Shown in pieces: positions 6,288 to 6,465 of a stretch of DNA of 6,465 bases. The notes under the pieces were generated by a model. The model was not told the DNA's origin, did not search any database, and saw only the letters and a program-made list of their open reading frames with translations. The first letter of the stretch is position 1, and each line of letters starts with the position of its first letter. A program made the translations under genes and the position numbers. This DNA comes from Actinomycetota bacterium (GTDB lineage Bacteria; Actinomycetota; Acidimicrobiia; Acidimicrobiales; JACDEA01). Location: positions 1 to 6,465 of the forward strand of contig JACDEA010000135.1 of assembly GCA_013816725.1 (NCBI GenBank), given 5' to 3'.

Positions 6288-6465
6288 GACAAGAGCCTCG
6301 CTTGCAAGAAGCGCCGCAGCCATCGGGCGACCAGGACGCTGGCGATCAGGAGGAAGAGCACGAGCTGCCACGACAGTCCGCTGAAGGAGTACCCGGCCAG
6401 CGATGGGTCGACGGCGGCCGAGCCCGAGCCGCCGATCGCGCCGGCGCCGGCGCCTGCGCCGGTCC
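6284..6465 (-). CDS. C-terminus of an unidentified membrane protein (5' partial)
   Basis: An open frame enters from the right edge and stops at TGA (6286-6284), overlapping the next ATG as ATGA. About 59 residues are visible: a Gly/Ala alternating stretch (GAGAGAGAIGGSGSAA), then 'VDPSLAGYSFSGLSWQ', a hydrophobic helix 'LVLFLLIASVLVA' and a basic tail 'RWLRRFLQARLLS'. This reads as a final transmembrane helix with a cytoplasmic Arg-rich end, preceded by a flexible, probably extracytoplasmic, linker. The frame has protein-like composition and the overlap with the next gene is exact, so it is very likely real. The family cannot be told from this fragment. Confidence 0.65.
   Translation of the reverse strand, partial: TGAGAGAGAIGGSGSAAVDPSLAGYSFSGLSWQLVLFLLIASVLVARWLRRFLQARLLS
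6296..6299 (-). promoter_or_regulatory. Ribosome binding site of the 134-aa membrane protein gene
   Basis: GAGG on the - strand, with 8 nt before the ATG at 6287. The spacing selects this ATG over the in-frame ATG at 6281 and over start codons further upstream. The site lies within the last codons of the preceding gene. Confidence 0.6.

Noticed and set aside
6430..6460. GC-only repeat (gccggc units) as a regulatory hairpin
   Set aside because: It encodes the Gly/Ala linker of the partial membrane protein and is explained by simple codon repetition.
1..6465. CRISPR array, tRNA/rRNA, insertion sequence, phage or defence genes
   Set aside because: No regularly spaced direct repeats, tRNA-like folds, transposase motifs or nuclease motifs were seen on either strand.

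Overview
The window is GC-rich DNA with GTG as well as ATG starts, short gaps and overlapping genes, which fits a high-GC actinobacterium. The CYP124-like P450, the actinobacterial-type SDR and the surface protein would suit Acidimicrobiia or a mycobacterial relative. This placement is inference from protein style; no taxonomic marker is present.

Layout. The left quarter (2-1600, + strand) is the 3' part of a gene for a secreted surface protein: a run of bacterial Ig-like repeats followed by a Cys-containing, Gly/Asn-rich beta-solenoid-like C-terminal domain. The rest (1608-6465, - strand) is one tightly packed gene series. In transcription order it holds: the C-terminus of an unidentified membrane protein (cut by the window edge); a 134-aa two-helix membrane protein; a 275-aa short-chain dehydrogenase/reductase; a 407-aa cytochrome P450; and a 728-aa double-length family III (CaiB/BaiF) CoA-transferase. 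The first two junctions are 4-base stop/start overlaps. The SDR-P450 gap is 37 bp and the P450-CoA-transferase gap is 3 bp. The two arms of the window converge with only 7 bp between stop codons.

How the genes may work together. The P450 resembles the CYP124/CYP125/CYP142 group, which hydroxylates the terminal methyl of sterol side chains and methyl-branched lipids. The SDR resembles the (3R)-hydroxyacyl-CoA dehydrogenase (17beta-HSD type 4/MFE-2-like) group. The CoA-transferase could load CoA onto the resulting carboxylic acid. Together they could form a short module that oxidises a branched or steroidal side chain and feeds it to beta-oxidation. The only AT-rich gap, between SDR and P450, contains a 14-bp near-palindrome one base away from the published KstR (cholesterol-catabolism repressor) operator consensus, which independently points the same way. 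The substrate remains inferred.

No RNA gene, CRISPR array, insertion sequence or phage gene was seen, and no gene-free stretch exceeds 40 bp. The window shows no clearly new system. The most notable features are the KstR-like site, the asymmetric CoA-transferase (Asp in one half, Glu in the other) with a repeat-built insertion, and two perfect inverted repeats inside that gene.
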